Source: Miscanthus floridulus
Taxonomy: Eukaryota; Streptophyta; Magnoliopsida; Poales; Poaceae
NCBI RefSeq assembly: GCF_019320115.1
Contig: NC_089587.1
Span: 83,449,603-83,513,602, forward strand
DNA: 64,000 nucleotides
Direction: 5' to 3'
Shown here: positions 35,120 through 47,156 of the stretch, one piece after another
Layout of the letters: every line of letters starts with the position of its first letter
Numbering within the stretch: the stretch's first letter is position 1
Notes under the pieces: model-generated
The model's input: the letters and a program-made list of their open reading frames with translations, nothing else
Databases searched by the model: none
What the model was told of the DNA's origin: nothing
Position numbers and translations under genes: made by a program

Positions 35120-38100
35120 TTTCCTAATTAGGTGACCACTTGTCGAACTTGCTGTCTCTTGATCCGATCGGTAATTTCACCTTCCAGGCCAAGTACCCTT
35201 TAAAAAATTGCTTGCTCTTGACCTTCTTATTATAATACTTCACAATCCTTAGTTTTTTGGTTTTGATATTTTCAAGAGCACATAGTCGATGGCAACTTAA
35301 GTCTTCTAAGTCATCCATCATAAGATGCTTGTAAACTTTGGCTGACAAATCATTTTGCAGCGTGACATGCCTTGATCTAGTTTGAACTTCCTAGGGAAGG
35401 ACCGCATTATGACCATACACAAGTTCATAAGGTGATGCTTTAATTGATCCATGATAGGCCATCCTATATGCCCATAGTGCCTCATAAAGCATTGAATACC
35501 ACTTCCTTAGCTGCTCTTCAATCTTTTCTTGATCAGCTTAATCATAATCTGATTGGACACTTCTTCCTAGCCATTAGCCTGAGCATAGTATGGAGAAGAA
35601 TTTAACAACTTAATTCCCATACTGCCAGCAAAATCTCTGAACTCTTCTGATGTGCACATTGTCCCTTGATCGGTAGTGATAGTTTGAGGAATCCCAAAAT
35701 GATACACAATATGCTCCTTGACAAAATCAACTATGTTCTTTGAGGTTACCGTCTTCAAAGGAATTGCCTCAACCCACTTATTGAAGTAATCCATCTCTAC
35801 CAATATGAACTTATGTCCTTTACTTGAGGGTGGAAAAATCTAGCCAATTAGATCAATTCCTCAACCTCGAAATGGTCATGGTTTGATTATTGGATTCATA
35901 GCTGATGCAGGTGATTTCTGAATATTACCAAAACGTTGACAATCCTGGCATCCCTTATAATATTCGAAATAGTTTTTTAGTATTGTTGGCCAGAAATACC
36001 TAGTCATGCGAATAATCCATTTCATCTTATAAGCAAATTGATGAGCTCCACATATCCCTTCATGTACTTCACCCATCAACACCTTAGCTTCTTCTTGATT
36101 TAAGCATTTAAGCAACACCCCATCGACTATTTTGTAAAATAACTGATCATCTAGCAAAACATACTTAGTCGATTTATACCTTAGCCTCCTGGTAACCTTC
36201 TGTGATGGATTCTTAAGGTAATCGGCTATTTCAACTCTCCAATCATTATTTGAGGTCTTACTACTTAAGACCTCTTGAAACACTCGATAACCTGACGCAC
36301 TTTGAGCTAAATGATTAGCCTCTTGATTCTGTGCTCTCAGAATATGTTGAAGAGAGACATGAGGAAATTCTTTGAGCAACCTTTGGCACTCATTATAATA
36401 TCCCCTCAGAGTATCTACTTTACATTTGTATAGGCCAATCAACTGATTAATAATTAACTGTGAATCTCCAAATACTTCAATTGCCTCATCCTTTACTTCA
36501 TGAAGAAGTTGAAGCCCCTTAAGAATAGCTTCATATTCTGCTTGGTTGTTGGTAATCATTGGTTTAGTTGGAAAAGCAAACTCAAAACTTGCCCCCTAAG
36601 GTGAAATAATAACAATACCAATGCCACCACCTTGCTTGCATGATGATCCGCCAAAGAATAACGTCCAAGGTACTAGCTCTACATAGCCAATACTTTGCTT
36701 ATGATGCTGGGTGAAAAATCAGCTATTACTTGCCCTTTGACTACTTTAGCCGATTCATACCTCAAATCAAATTCTAACAACGCAAGAATCCACTTTCCCA
36801 TTCTTCCATTTAATATTGGCATTGATTGCATGTGCTTGATCACACCAGTCTTTGAGACAACTGTGCACTCAGCCGATAACAAGTAATATTGTAACTTAGG
36901 TTCAAGAGAAATATAAGCACAAGCATAACTTTTTGATGGGAGAATATCTTGTCTCTGGATCCAAAAGCCTTCTACTTAGACAGAAAACAACTCGTTCTTT
37001 CCCTTAGAACTCTTGCATCAAGGTCGATCCAATCGTTTGGTCATTGGACGATATGTACAACTTAAAAGGCTTACCTTGCTGAGGAGGGACCAACACAGGT
37101 GGACATTTCATGTATTCTTTTATCTCCTCAAACGCCTTTTGTTGTGCGTCACCCCACTTAAATTCTTGATCATTTTTCAACTTCAACAAGGGAGAAATGG
37201 TAGAACTCTTTCTGACAAATTTGAAATAAACCTTCTGATAAAATTAATGTTACCAAGCACAGATTGTAATTCTATTTTAGTAATCGGGGGCACTGCCTCA
37301 TCAATTGCTTTCATACATTTTTGACCAATTTCGATTCCTCTCTTGTGGACCATGAAACCTAAAAATTGTCCAGCTGATACTCCAAAGGCACACTTATTGA
37401 GATTCATCTTTAGGCCATGTTTTCTTGTGCACTCTAGAGTCTCCCACAAATCAGCTAGATGTTCCTTGTACCCCTTGGATTTTACCATCACATCGTCAAT
37501 ATAGATTTCAACAATCCTACCAATCAACTTATGAAAAATATAATTCATTGCCCTCTGATAAGTTGCACCAGCATTCTTTAAACCAAAAGTCATCACAACC
37601 CATTCAAATAAGCCGATTGCGCTAGGGCATCTAAAAGTTGTTTTTCTACGTCGTCTTCACCCATAAAAATTTGGTTATACCCTGCATTGCCATCCATTAA
37701 ACTAGTAACCTTGTGCCCGGCTGCTGCATCTACCAACATATCAGCTATTGATATCGGATAACCATCCTTGGGTGTAGCCTTGACCAGATCTCTGAAATCG
37801 ATGCAAACTCTTAACTTCCCATTCTTCTTATACATAGGAACAACATTCAATATCCACTCTACATATCGGTACGGACGGATGAATTTTGCTTCTAGTAATC
37901 TTTCAATCTCCTTTTTGATATCATCAAGAACGTTTGGGTTGAACCTCCTCAAAGCTTGTTTAAATGGCCGATATCTAGGTTTGATTGGCAACCGATGTTC
38001 ATCAATCGATCGGTCTAGACTAGGCATCTCATAGTATTCCTAAACAAAATAATCTTTAAATTCCTTTAATAAATCTACTAACTCTTGTTTATACTTACGA

Positions 38101-38446
38101 TCCAACTTGGCACTTATATACGTCGGCCTAGGCCTATCTCCAAAACCAATATCTATCTCTTCTAATTCATCGGCCAACGTAAAGCAATGTCCTAGGCTTC
38201 ATTAAAACAAATTTTCAAAGCCGATTGCTTGGATCAGCTGTTGGCTTTCATCATTGATCTTAATGAAGCCTCTTTCCCATAGCTTGCCAGAAAAACACTT
38301 GAAGTCTTCTAGCTCCCAATATACTGGATCAGCTGTTGCGATACTCTTAGATTCATCAGCGCAAACCAGCTCAACATCATCTCCATGCCATTGAATCAAT
38401 CATTGATGCATGGTTGATGGTACACAATAATTTGCATGAATCCAGT
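35120..38446 (-). pseudogene. pol: E2 pol: RT, RNase H, additional RNase H, integrase
   Basis: Minus strand, from the protease linker to the integrase C-terminus. RT carries KNGKLRVCIDFRDL, LMDGNAGYNQIFM and YIDDVMVKS, so its catalytic motifs are intact. A frameshift in an A-run near 37,640 splits it. RNase H follows (DQEFKWGDAQQKAFEEIK). Then comes a second, archaeal-type RNase H (NNQAEYEAILKGLQ, GDSQLIINQ), the hallmark of the Tat lineage; its first motif reads FFGGSS near 36,645-36,658 where Asp-Gly-Ser-Ser is expected. Integrase has its HHCC zinc finger (VHEGICGAH...CQDCQRF, about 36,060-35,930), TTDQGT and a stop after YYAQANG at 35,567. The C-terminal part ends near FDKWSPN at 35,124. 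Confidence 0.88.
38442..38446. other. Target-site duplication of E3, left copy
   Basis: CCAGT directly before the LTR start. The same five bases follow the other LTR at 52,213-52,217, and the E1 homologue reads GAATCCAGT uninterrupted. Confidence 0.93.
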
Positions 38447-39298
38447 TGTTGTAACACGGCCTCTGAGAGTAGCGGAGACCTACGCGGTCAGCAATTCGCA
38501 GAGACGTCTCCAACCGATCACCTAAGCGAAGGCCCAGCCACCATGCCTCTAGACCCTAACCCTAGAGAGATGATAGTTTCTCAGACTGTGCTCGTAGGAC
38601 ACTGCGTGCAACCTCAGCACAGCCTCTGCCCGTTAGGCACGCAGGCACCTCCGGGCGAAGAGGGCGGAGGCCGCCCCACTGATAGGCTAATCAAATGCCA
38701 ACGTCTAATATGTGTGTGCTAGTAAGCAAAGGAAGGCGCTCATGGACGGTGCTGGCGCTCTGGTTCGGCCTCTGCTCATATGGGAGGAGGCCCGAGCAGG
38801 AGCACGACTGAACTGGGCGTCGGAGGTCAGTGGCTTTTGGCGTACTTGAGGCGGAGACCGCAGGCAGGGGCCCAAGGGTTCATCGCCGAACCCTGGGGCT
38901 AGATAGGGCGGAGAACGATGGTGGAGGGCTAAAGGCCCATCAACGAATCCTGAGGTCCGCTGGGCCGGTTGGTCACGTAGGCCAATATCTGGTGGCGGCA
39001 TGGCAAGATTACCCCCGAGACGAAGAGCAAGTAGAGGAATATTCCCAAAATGTACTGTAGCTGTTGAGGGGCACTGTTGTAAACACCGCAAAGGTGGTAG
39101 TTGAGCCCTATAAATAGGGGACACTTATAATAGTACAAGAAGGTTGGTGAATGTATTAATGAAACCACAGCATTACGCGTCACTCCCTTACACGCCCACT
39201 TGCTGTGCCAGCCCTTCCAAAGCTTTCGCCCGATTACTGCACTCATCGGGCGGAGGCCCCTACCACTTCCTCACCGTCTGAGACCGCAAGTCTCAACA
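38447..39298 (+). repeat. E3 5' LTR
   Basis: Starts TGTTGTAACA and ends GTCTCAACA. The TATA box is TATAAATA at 39,109-39,116, inside CCCTATAAATAGGGG. Matches 51,360-52,212. Confidence 0.95.
39109..39116 (+). promoter_or_regulatory. TATA box of E3 5' LTR
   Basis: TATAAATA framed by the palindrome CCCTATAAATAGGG; the same box is at 52,023-52,030 in the 3' LTR. Confidence 0.8.
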
Positions 39299-39316
39299 TT
39301 GGCGCCCACCGTGGGG
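39299..39316 (+). other. Primer binding site of E3
   Basis: TTGGCGCCCACCGTGGGG begins one base after the LTR. A TGGCGCC-type site is usual in Tat and related gypsy elements. Confidence 0.82.
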
Positions 39317-39336
39317 CCCGGCAAGGCAGACTGGCG

Positions 39337-41880
39337 ATGGTAGGGAAAAGAAAAACCACCACCAGAGCAGCAATGACCACGGGTCAGAGAGGAAGGCCTA
39401 AGCGCACCACTCATAGCACCTACGTAACCTCGCCAGCAGAGGATGACACCAGAGCAGATGCCCAGGGTCAACCACTAGAACCCCAAGATCTAGAGATTCA
39501 AGATCCGGAGGCCCAACCAAACTCAGGCACAACACTCGAGCAAGAGCTGCAACAGCTGCAAGCATAGTTGCAAAGAGCGCAACAAGAGAGGGACAGAATG
39601 GCAGCAACATTTGCAGCTAATCAGCAAGCTACTCAAGCATCAGCATAAGCAGCAGAAATAAGGCAGTAGTTGGTAGTCCTACATGCTGAGATGCTAAGTA
39701 TGCAGCATGTAGTACCAGCATCAACATCCGCAATGCCAGCCTCCGCAGCAACACCAACTGCAACCATACCACAAGGGCCTCCGCCAGTGATCAGCCTGCC
39801 CATGATGCCATCTTAGGTGATGCAGAGGCCTATCGATCCCAAGTCCCCACTCTCTAAAGGCATACAATAGTCGCCATGGCCAACGGCGTACAAGCCAATC
39901 ATACTACCAAAGTTCAATAGAAAGACAGACCCCCATCAATTCATTATGAGTTACGAGGCAGTAGTAGCCTCCACCGGCGGAGACGACGCCATCTTGGCAA
40001 AGTCATTTGTCATTGTAGCCGAAGGCGACGCGTTGGCTTGGTATTCTATGCTCAAACCAAGCACAGTCTATTCTTGAGAAAACCTCTAGGACAAGATATT
40101 GTCAAATTTCAAGGGGCTAACAGCACAGTCGCTGACTTCCACAGATCTGTTCTAGTGCAAGCAAATGTAGGGAGAGACACTACATGACTACTTCCATAAA
40201 TTCGTGCAACTAAAGGTGAAGGCACCAGACGTCCTAGACGAGATCGCCATTGAAGCAGCGATCAAAGGCCTCCGAATCAGGCCATTCGTAGCACACCTAG
40301 CAAGAAAGAAACCAACTTCCATATAGTAGTTGTATGATGAGTTCGAGAAATACTACAGATCAAACAATAACCTCTGGAAAAGGCTAGAGGAGCAGGGTCA
40401 AAACAGACAACAAAACAGCAGCAAAAACTCCTAGAAAAGCTATACGAACCAGAATGCATCAAATTAGAAACTAGGCCAGGGGCAAGTGCTCAGCATCGAG
40501 GGTCAACCTTACCCCAAATAAGGGCAATTGGTAGCGCCAGTAGGGCCAGAGACCCAGACTAGGAACCAAGGTCGGCAAGGTTACCAAGGCAAAAACTAGA
40601 ACAAAAACCACAAGCAGAAACAACATAGGCCATATTTCATTTTTCACAGCGAAAGCACAGGGCACAGCACCAAAGATTGTCTGGAGACAAAAGAAATATA
40701 GGAAAGGATGAAGAACAAACAGACTGCCCAACCTCTGACACAGCAGAGCGCAAGAGAGGTCATCACCACCTACACAAATGGCCACCAGCAGTACTGCCCA
40801 ATGTATCCAGCGCTAAACACAAACCAAATACATCCCTCCACACTGGCCTCTGCCTATTACCCAAACTTCCTACCAGCATGGCGGTCAGCGCCTTCGCAGC
40901 AGCCTCCAGCGGGTAACTATAGGTCGGAGGCAAGCCTGACCTACATAAACCCAAAACCTCCCCACATAACCTACCTCGAAACAAATCCACCGCCACAAAA
41001 CCAAAGCAGGTTCGAGCCTCCGCCGCAACAGCAGCACATGCAGCAACTGCCTCCGCCGCCACCTCACAACCAACCACCAACACCAAAAAATGAGCCAAAC
41101 CCAGAAAACCAAGTCAACCCCCATGGACCGCTACCAACAATAGGCATGATACTACCCATTGCCGGAGGATCATCAATGGAGTTTCAAACAAAAAAGCAGA
41201 AAAAGGATCACCTCTGCCTGGTAAACAACGTAGCAGTCCAAGGCCCAACAAAATACATAGATTGGTCTAGAGTCCCAATCACCTTCACAGAAGATCTCTA
41301 GCTAGAAAGCTACCCTCACACAGATGCAGTGGTAATCAAGACCAACATAGCAGCATGGGAGATAAGCAGAGTACTAGTTGACACTGGCAGTTCAGCAGAT
41401 ATCATCTTCGCAAATACCTTCAACCAAATGAAGCTCAGCAGAAATCAACTATAGCCCTCTGAATCCCCTTTGATAGGATTCGGAGGCAAGCAGATACAAG
41501 CATTAGGAAAAATCTCACTCCCAGTGTTGTTTGGAACCCAAGCAAATGCTAGAATCGAGTACATAACCTTCGACGTCGTCGATTTGTATTACCCATACAA
41601 TGCCATCTTGGGCAGAGGATTCATAACCAAATTCAACGCAGCCCTGCATATGGCCTACCTATGCATGAAAATACCAGCACTCCATGGTATTATCACAGTC
41701 CAAGGCAGCCAGAAAGAAGCAAGAAACATAGAAAAAGCAATCTACAGAGCCTAAAGAAACATCAATGCAGTTGAGTCGGCAGATAAAAAACTAGAGCCTC
41801 CGGATATGCCTAGAGGAAAAATAGATATGGCAGGTCAAGAAGAGACAAAGGTGACCCCTCTAGAAAAAGGAGTTACTAGA
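39337..41880 (+). pseudogene. gag: E3 gag and protease, one frame with many stops
   Basis: ATG at 39,337 (MVGKRKTTTRAAMTTGQRGR). A single frame can be followed to about 41,880 through more than a dozen TAG, TAA and TGA stops. The gag domain lies around 39,900-40,340 (PIILPKFNRKTDPHQFIMSY, LHDYFHKFVQLKVKAPDVLD, AAIKGLRI). A Pro/Gln-rich linker follows (40,860-41,110). The protease active site reads VLVDTGSSADIIF at about 41,364-41,402, and AILGRGF is the flap-side motif. The stops are of the kind CAG to TAG and TGG to TAG. The frame then shifts by one base near 41,880 into pol. Confidence 0.85.
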
Positions 41881-44800
41881 CAGAAAAGTAACAATCAGCT
41901 CAGAATTGAGCAAAGCAGAGGAGGAAGAGCTCATGGAAACTCTAGTAAAAAACAAAGTCATCTTCGCCTGGTTAGCCTCCGACCTCTAGGGAGTCAGCAG
42001 GGACATCATACAACATGAACTGGATATCAATGAAAACATGAGGCCAAGAAAGCAGAAACAAAGAAAAATGTCGGAGGACAGAATCCTGGCAGCAAAGGCG
42101 AAGGTGCAAAGATTGCTAGATGCAAAAGTCATTAGGGAAGTCAAGTATTCAGAATGGCTTGCAAATGTAGTACTGGTACCAAAGAAGAATGGCAAAATGA
42201 GAATGTGCATAGATTTCATAGATCTAAACAAAGCTTGCAAAAAAGACCCTTTCCCATTGCCAAGAATAGATGCCTCTGTCGACAAGGCAGCCAGATGCCA
42301 GAGGTTTTCTCTCCTCGACTGTTTCTCTAGGTATCACCAAATCTGGATGAAAAAAGAAGACGAAGACAAGACAAGTTTCACCACTCCATTCGGGACATAT
42401 TGCTACACCAGAATGCTGGAGGGCCTCCAAAATGCTGGAGCAACCTTTGCCAGAATGACAAAGGAAGTTTTGGGCTCACAACTAGATAGAAACATCATAG
42501 CCTATGTCAATGACATAGTGGTCATGAGCAAGAACAAGGATGATCATGTCTCCAACTTACAGGAGACCTTCGCCAACCTCAGGACAGCTGGCCTCCACCT
42601 CAACCCAGAAAAATGTATATTTGGAGTCACAAAAGGGAAGATGCTCGGATACATCATAAGCAGCAAAGGCATCAAAGCGAACCCATACAAAACCAGAGCA
42701 ATAATGACAATGGCAGAACCCAAAAACAAGAAAGAAGTGCAAAAGTTGACGGGAAGAATAGCAGTGCTCAACAGATTCATCTCAAAATTAGCAGAACGTA
42801 GCCTACCCTTCTTCCAAGCCCTGAGGGGCGGAGACAACTTTGAGTGGGGGTCCAAGCAGTCAGAGGCATTTCATAACTTGAAAGAGTATCTGGCAAACTC
42901 ACTGGTGGTCTCCATCCTAGAATCGGACAGCCACCTATTGCTATATGTGGCGATCTCTGACCATGTAGTCAGCGCAGTCTTAGTTCACGAGCTAGAAAAA
43001 GAATTAGGCAAAACTCAAAAGTTAGTTTATTTTATCTCAGAAGCACTGTCCGGAGCCAAGCTAAACTACACTGAGGTAGAAAAAGTTGCCTACGCAGTGC
43101 TGATGGCATCAAGAAAACTAAAGCATTATTTTCAAGCCAACGAAATCTCAGTTCCAACATCACTGCCACTGCAAGACTTGCTCAAAAACAAAGAAGCCTC
43201 CGGCAGAATAGGCAAATGGGCTACAGAGCTATCACAGTTTGGTATCTCGTACATCCCCAGAACAGCAATCAAATAACAAGCACTAGCCGATTTTGTAGCA
43301 GATTGGACACCTCTGACAGAGCCCAAGGTACAACCAACCACTCAAAGCTGGATAGCATTCACGGATGGAGCCTGGGGCCAAGCCAGAGCAGGAGCCTCCG
43401 CTATCCTAATAGCACCCTCCGGCGTTAGACTAAAATACGCAGCAAGGCTAGAGTTCAAATCAACAAACAACATAGCAGAATATGAAGGCCTGACCCTAGC
43501 ACTCAGTAAAGCAAAGGCCCTAGGGGCAAAAACATTGATAGCCAAAACAAATTCTCAAGTGGTTACAGGCCAAGTAGAGAAAGAATACACAACAAGAGAG
43601 CTAGAACTTATCAAATACTTATCCGTTGTCAGAAACATGGAGCGAAGATTCGAGGGCTTCACCCTGAAGCACATCCCAAGATCAGAAAATGCGGAGGCAG
43701 ATGAACTAGCAAAAGCTGCGACAAATAACCTACCACTGCCACCAAACACTTTTTACCAGATCCTAAAGTCTCCGACAACTAAGGAGACATCTAAGGCACC
43801 TAAGCCCATACTACAACTGCAAAATGAAGATTAGAGAAAGGCGATAACAGAATTCTTGGAAGGCAAAACCACTGAAGAAGATGAAGCAAAAGCAGCAAGA
43901 ATACAGGCCAGGGCAAGAAATTACACAATCATAGATGGTGTACTGTACAAGAAAGGAGTTGTCTAGCCTCTCCTCAAATGCATATCGTAGAGCGAAGGCA
44001 TAGAGTTGCTTCAAGAAATACACTCAGGAATTTGCGGGTCACACATTGGCTCTAGAGCATTATCAGCAAAGGCAATAAGGCAAGGCTTTTACTGGCCAAT
44101 ACACATACAAGACGTAGAGCAGACAGTCAGAACATGCAAAGCATGCCAAACATTCTCTCCTAGGCAATCAAAACCATCGTCGAAGACCCAGCTTATACCT
44201 CCGACATGGCCGCTATAAAGATGGGGTATGGACCTGGTCGGCCTATTACCACCATCCCAAGGAGGAAATAGATTCATAGTAGTGGCAGTAGAATATTTTA
44301 CAAGATGGATAGAAGCAAAGCTGCTGGCAAAGATAACCTCAGAAACTGTTAGAAAATTCTTCTAGCAAAACATCATTTGCAGATTCGGTGTACTAAGGAT
44401 TCTAACAGTAGACAATGGAAAATAATTCGATTCAGAGAACTTCAAAGAATTCTGCAAAAGCATTGGGACAAAACTAGCCTTCGCCTTAGTATACCACCTA
44501 GAGTCCAATGGTGCTATGGAAAGAGCAAACAGAATAGTGTTTTCAGCAATATCAAAAACATTGCTGGGCCTACGCAAAGGAAAATGGGTAGATGAATTAC
44601 CCAGAGTGATTTGGTCACATAATACATCTATCTCAAGAACAATAGGATTCACACCATTCAAACTGCTTTATCGAGAAGAGGCCATGATGCCAGAAGAAAT
44701 CAAGCATGAAAGCCTCCGCACAACAAGATAGCTAATGTTGCAAGATGAAGAATATGCAAAAGAAGCAATAGAAGCCACAAGACTGGAAGCAGTCGAAAAC

Positions 44801-45061
44801 ATTGCAAAATATCAATCCCAAACCAAGAAGTGGAGAGACTCTCAGGTGGTAAGAAAAGACATAAAACACGAAGACCTCGTACTCAGAAGAAAACCCAACG
44901 CACAACTTGTTGGCAAACTGCAACCGAAATGGGAAGGCCCATACACAGCAACGGCAGCAGGCCACCCAGGCTCTTTCCACTTGACTGACAGCGAAGGTGT
45001 CACGACAACCCACACCTAGAATATTGATAGCCTCCGTAGATACTACATCTAGGCAATGTAA
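41880..45061 (+). pseudogene. pol: E3 pol: RT, RNase H, additional RNase H, integrase; two catalytic Asp replaced
   Basis: One frame from about 41,880 to the stop at 45,059, with about a dozen stops. RT has VPKKNGKMRMCIDFIDLNKA and LLDCFSRYHQI, but the YxDD box reads YVNDIVVMS (Asn codon AAT at 42,509-42,511). A Tat-type degenerate RNase H follows (LLYVAISDHVVSAVLV). The additional RNase H has FTDGAWG and NNIAEYEGL, while the third motif reads KTNSQVV (AAT at 43,550-43,552) where Asp is usual. Integrase has an HHCC finger (HSGICGSHIG...CKACQTF, 44,022-44,152), MDLVGLLP and TVDNGK, with TAA at 44,423 inside the core, and ESNGAMERAN. This copy can encode neither an active RT nor integrase. Confidence 0.9.
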
Positions 45062-47156
45062 CAAAGGGCAACCTCCGCAAATAATAAGCGGAGGCCCCTC
45101 CGTTCATTTACCTTTCAGCTCCTTTTTTCTTCAACCCAAAAAATGTAAAAGAGCCTGTACTCTTTTCCTCATAGGGAAACTCCAAGCGGAGGTGAGGTTT
45201 TTAATGAGGCAGGCTCAATGTAAAAATCCTCTAAAAAATATAAAGAGGTAATTCCCTAGAAGAACGCTCGAAAAGTATGAAACCGAAAGCGGCCAGCTCT
45301 GGCGCCGCTATATTCAGTAAGTAAAAATAATCACAGGTCCTTTCAAAGTGCTAGCTATAGGCCTTGGCAATTTGAAATGACCTATATGGCCAAATAGGCC
45401 TCCGAGCCTTGATGAAGACCTGACCATATTCAGGCATCAAGGCAAAAAACAACCTTGGCCAAATAGGCCTCCGAACCTTGACGAAGACCTGACCATATTT
45501 AGGCATCAAGGAAAAAAACAACCTTGGCCAAACAGGCCTCCGAACCTTGATGAAGACATGCCCATATTCAGGCATCAAGGCCAAAAACAACCTTGGCCAA
45601 ACAGGCCTTCGAACCTTGATGAAGACCTAACCATATTCAGGCATCAAGGCCAAAAACAACCTTGGCCAAACAGGCCTCCGAACCTTGACGAAGACCTGAC
45701 CATATTCAGGCATCAAGGCAAAAACAACTTTGGCCAAACAGGCCTCCAACCATTAACGAAGACCTGACCAAATTCAGGCATCAAGGTTAAAAACAACCAT
45801 GGCCAAATAGGCCTCCGACCTTAACAAAAAACCACCCCAAGCATCAGGGGCAACACTGATATGGCGCCAGAACCAGGAAGAAGGTCTCCGCCATCGAAAA
45901 CAACAAAAGGAGGAAAAAGGTTGACCAAATCCTATCACTCAGCAACTAGGCCTATTTACTCCAAAATATCTCTAAAAGGACGAGCAATTCAAACAAGATA
46001 CAGGCCATTAAAGCCAAGATACGATCCAACAAACAACGTATCAAAAATTAAACACCAAAAAGCCACTACCCCACTATAAAACAGCCCCCAACCTAAAAAC
46101 CCCAGTCAGCATAGCGCGCAAGGGGGGAAGAAGGCAGAGCATAAACACAAGCCACACCAACGGCCATGGAGGCAGGGGTCTCTTTAGATATCTAAGTCAG
46201 CTGTAGATATTGTGCGAAAACTCATAAAATCGAAGGCACCAGTAGACGGGCGGAGATAATGGGAAAAGAGAAAGGACCTACGGCACGGTGATGAACAGCG
46301 CAGGTCTACGGAAGAAGGGGGATATCGTACGAAATCTTGTAACATCACCCTGACGCCAGAGACCTAACCTGCCATCCCCATAATCGAAACATGTCCCACG
46401 GGTGTGCAGCGTCGGAGGCCTATACCACCAGACAGCTAAAACACCTAGCTAAACAAATACCAAAAGTCTCCGCCTCATGCACAAGCCGCACCAAACCTCC
46501 TATCGGATCCCACACCGACTTAGCAACCCTCGCCAGGCCAACTTCAAGTACGCCTCCGCCGGCCAAAAAAATGCCCGCACTCCTACCCTGGCCATCAAGC
46601 AAGCACAGAGAAGGAGAGAACATGGGGCGGAGGTCCTAGCCACCACCTTTGTATCGCACACGTTCGCCCAAACAAAGGCCCACGGTGTGCAAGCTCAGGA
46701 CTAGATGAGATATGTAAACTAGCACAATAGACATAAGCCCCCGCACAAACAATCAAGAAAGTGAACCTATTTTGTATTCCATATAACGTCAAGTAGCATT
46801 CTTACAGGACACAAACTTACAATAAAATCCAAACTATTGTGGCGGAGGTCCGCGCCAAGCAAGCGCGCGAGTAAACCCAGCGCGCTCATCGTCTATGTCA
46901 AACTTAACTGACTCAAACACGTCGCACGCAACGCTGTGGGGAAAGGTCGAACGCCAATACTCCCAAAGCTCTCCACTCACATAAATACTGTCGTTGTAGA
47001 GAGACAAAGGCGCAACATCTTGCGCAGGCTCCCGATTTGGAACCTGCGCAAGGTCAAAATTTTCCACAAAATCATTCAGAACAAAAGAAACTTTATTTAC
47101 AAGAGTCCAACTGGACTACAATATACAAGTCAAAACAGCTAAGTCCTAGAAAGAGC
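45062..47156. other. E3 spacer between pol and the antisense gene
   Basis: About 2.1 kb without a recognisable gene. It contains the 69-bp tandem array (45,383-45,850) and is rich in GGCCTCCG/CGGAGG. Reading frames of 60-80 residues exist but none has a motif I know. Long non-coding spacers with tandem repeats are known between pol and the 3' LTR in Tat elements. Confidence 0.7.
45383..45850. repeat. Tandem repeat, unit 69 bp, about seven copies
   Basis: Each unit contains CCTTGGCCAAA(C/T)AGGCCTCCG and AGGCATCAAGG. Unit starts lie at about 45,383, 45,453, 45,522, 45,591, 45,660, 45,728 and 45,797, a spacing of 68-70. Copies differ by a few substitutions. Confidence 0.95.

Noticed and set aside
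45383..45850. CRISPR-like spacing of repeats
   Set aside because: The whole 69-bp unit repeats, including the parts that would be spacers; it is a tandem array in a plant retrotransposon.
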